Shown here piece by piece: positions 6,163 to 7,326 of a stretch of DNA of 7,326 nt. The translations under genes were made by a program, and so were the position numbers. The DNA lies in contig URRX01000072.1 in the NCBI GenBank assembly GCA_900550345.1, forward strand, positions 1 through 7,326. The letters run 5' to 3'. The notes beneath the pieces are model-generated. The model saw only the letters and a list, made by a program, of their open reading frames with translations, was not told where the DNA came from and made no database searches. Each line of letters opens with the position of its first letter. The first letter of the stretch is position 1. This DNA comes from an uncultured Anaerococcus sp. GTDB lineage: Bacteria > Bacillota > Clostridia > Tissierellales > Peptoniphilaceae.

Positions 6163-7176
6163 ATGTACGATATAAAAATACCAGAAAATTATCAAAGTGA
6201 TAAAAATTTATATAAGACACAATTGTTAATAAAAGAAATAAAGGATTTTTTCCAAATAAATTTATCTAATAATTTAAATTTAAAAAGAGTAACTGCACCT
6301 TTATTTGTAGAAAATTCTACTGGTCTTAATGATAACCTATCTGGTGTTGAAGAGCCTGTTAAATTTACACTTCCAGAAGCAAACAACGCCAATATGGAAA
6401 TTGTCCATTCTCTTGCAAAATGGAAAAGATATGCTTTAAAAGAATATAATTTTGCAATGTATGAAGGATTATATACTGACATGAATGCAATTAGAAGATG
6501 TGAAGAGCCTGACAATACTCATTCTTTCTATGTTGACCAATGGGATTGGGAAAAAATAATTAAAGATACTGATAGAAATGTTGATTATCTAAAATCAACA
6601 GTTCTTACAATTTTTAATACTTTAAGAGCCTTGGATGAATATCTTTGTAAATTAATTCCAAAAAGAGTTAAACTCTTACCAAATGACATTAAATTTTTAA
6701 CTAGTCAAGAATTAATTGATGAATTTCCAGAATGTAAAGACAGTAAGGAAAGAGAAAAAGCTGCATGTAAAAAATATAAGGCTGTATTTTTAATGCAAAT
6801 TGGAAAAGTATTATCAAATGGAAAAGTTCATGATATGAGATCTCCAGATTATGATGATTGGAACTTAAATGGTGATATTTTAGTTTACAATCCAGTTCTA
6901 GATGACCAATTAGAATTATCATCAATGGGAATAAGAGTTGATTCTAAAACTTTAAAAGAACAATTAAAAATTGCTGATTGTGAAGATAGATTAAAATTCA
7001 AATATCATAATTTGCTTATAAATAATAAACTTCCACAAACAATAGGTGGTGGAATCGGACAATCTAGGTTATGTATGTTCTTTTTACAAAAAGCTCATAT
7101 AGGAGAAGTCCAAGTTTCATACTGGCCAGATGAATTAAGAGAAGAATTGAAGAAAAAATCAGTAAATTTATTATAA
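6163..7176 (+). CDS. asnA: Aspartate-ammonia ligase (asparagine synthetase A)
   Basis: AsnA makes asparagine from aspartate and ammonia with ATP cleavage to AMP and pyrophosphate in the cytosol; its fold is related to class II aminoacyl-tRNA synthetases. The 337-residue length is normal for the family. Recognisable family blocks in order: VTAPLFVENSTGLNDNLSG (43-61), HSLAKWKRYAL (82-92), MNAIRR (107-112), HSFYVDQWDWE (120-130), LKSTV (143-147), HDMRSPDYDDW (223-233), LNGDILVYNPVL (235-246), ELSSMGIRVD (251-260) and the ATP-site stretch TIGGGIGQSRL (293-303). No key block is missing. AGGAGAG lies 3 nt before the ATG at 6163. It is transcribed divergently from the phosphate locus, sharing a 161-bp intergenic region, and ends at a hairpin terminator, so it is probably monocistronic. 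Nothing ties it functionally to phosphate uptake apart from the shared promoter region. Confidence 0.97.
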   Translation: MYDIKIPENYQSDKNLYKTQLLIKEIKDFFQINLSNNLNLKRVTAPLFVENSTGLNDNLSGVEEPVKFTLPEANNANMEIVHSLAKWKRYALKEYNFAMYEGLYTDMNAIRRCEEPDNTHSFYVDQWDWEKIIKDTDRNVDYLKSTVLTIFNTLRALDEYLCKLIPKRVKLLPNDIKFLTSQELIDEFPECKDSKEREKAACKKYKAVFLMQIGKVLSNGKVHDMRSPDYDDWNLNGDILVYNPVLDDQLELSSMGIRVDSKTLKEQLKIADCEDRLKFKYHNLLINNKLPQTIGGGIGQSRLCMFFLQKAHIGEVQVSYWPDELREELKKKSVNLL

Positions 7177-7188
7177 ATTTATATAAAA

Positions 7189-7210
7189 AAAGGACTTTAA
7201 TAAGTCCTTT
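7189..7210 (+). terminator. Hairpin terminator after asnA, stronger in minus direction
   Basis: The inverted repeat AAAGGACTT / AAGTCCTTT forms a 9-bp stem with loop TAAT, 12 nt after the asnA stop. In the plus direction the stem's own three Ts are followed by CAG, a weak tail. In the minus direction the stem runs into seven Us in a row, a better tail. It is probably bidirectional, serving asnA and perhaps a convergent unit beyond the right edge. Confidence 0.7.
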
Positions 7211-7233
7211 CAGAGCGTAGACAAAGTATGAAT

Positions 7234-7271
7234 TTAGCTAATATTTTATTTCGAAATAAAAATTAAGCTAA
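7234..7271. repeat. 38-bp imperfect palindrome
   Basis: Two 19-nt arms beginning TTAGCT and ending AGCTAA meet at TTTCGAAA and match at 16 of 19 positions, with three mismatches clustered at arm positions 7, 9 and 10. There is essentially no loop. It lies between the asnA terminator and the repeat-like edge sequence. It has no T-run suggesting a terminator; it may be part of a larger interspersed element or a protein-binding site. Confidence 0.55.
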
Positions 7272-7275
7272 GTAC

Positions 7276-7326
7276 CATCTCGACTAAGTGAGTGAAACGA
7301 ACGCATGGAGAGATCTCATGAGATTT
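7276..7326. repeat. Probable interspersed intergenic repeat element, cut by window edge
   Basis: Starting at CATCTCGACTAAG the sequence changes character: it is much richer in G+C than the surrounding DNA, has no coding signal, and contains GTGAGTGAAACGAACG, GGAGAGATCTC and the palindrome ATCTCATGAGAT (7313-7324). ATCTC at 7277-7281 can pair with GAGAT at 7310-7314. The pattern resembles the CATCTCGAC...GAGAGATCTC intergenic repeats I recall from several Firmicute genomes. This family match is from memory. The GAGCGTAGAC stretch at 7213-7222 may be a related fragment. Confidence 0.4.

Noticed and set aside
6192..6925. Minus-strand open frames (6192-6515 and 6701-6925) inside asnA
   Set aside because: Both are antisense to highly conserved asnA blocks with no start signals or recognisable domains.
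1..7326. CRISPR arrays, tRNA/rRNA genes, insertion sequences or a novel defence system
   Set aside because: No regularly spaced direct repeats, cloverleaf or rRNA sequence, or transposase-like protein is visible; every long frame is a recognised housekeeping or transport gene.

Overview
The window is about 70% A+T and reads like a chromosomal segment of a low-GC anaerobic Firmicute. Codon use is strongly A/U-ending, Shine-Dalgarno sites are strong (AAAGGAG, AGGAGAG), and the gene content and order recall clostridial phosphate-regulation loci. A member of the Gram-positive anaerobic cocci (Anaerococcus/Peptoniphilus type) is my best guess; that is inference from style, not a search.

Layout. 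From right to left on the minus strand lies a complete phosphate-starvation locus: a stand-alone phosphate-binding lipoprotein gene (pstS copy 2, 5042-6001) with its own terminator, then pstS copy 1 - pstC - pstA - pstB - phoU - response regulator - sensor kinase (kinase cut by the left edge). The seven genes from 4900 to 1 are packed with gaps of 10 nt or less or with ATGA overlaps, so they should form one operon. Both pstS genes are preceded by 11-bp-periodic TTTACA-like direct repeats that look like PhoP boxes, each lying 31 nt upstream of a TATTAT -10 candidate. Divergent to pstS copy 2, on the plus strand, is asnA (ammonia-dependent asparagine synthetase, 6163-7176). The right edge (7177-7326) holds a hairpin terminator, a 38-bp imperfect palindrome and the start of what looks like an interspersed repeat with a higher GC content.

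How it works together. The two lipoproteins capture phosphate outside the membrane, PstC/PstA form the channel, PstB drives it with ATP, PhoU links transporter state to the sensor kinase, and the response regulator should in turn activate the two pstS promoters. Because the two-component genes are inside the operon, the circuit is probably autoregulated.

Most notable points. (1) Both PstS proteins have the two sequence halves in the order opposite to canonical PstS, with the SREDGSGTR half first and the GSTSVTP half last, so they look circularly permuted. (2) pstS copy 1, the one inside the operon, has lost several ligand-loop residues that copy 2 keeps. (3) PhoU has one degenerate ExxxD metal motif. 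(4) The distal Pho half-site overlaps the predicted asnA -35. No novel defence, mobile or CRISPR system is visible.
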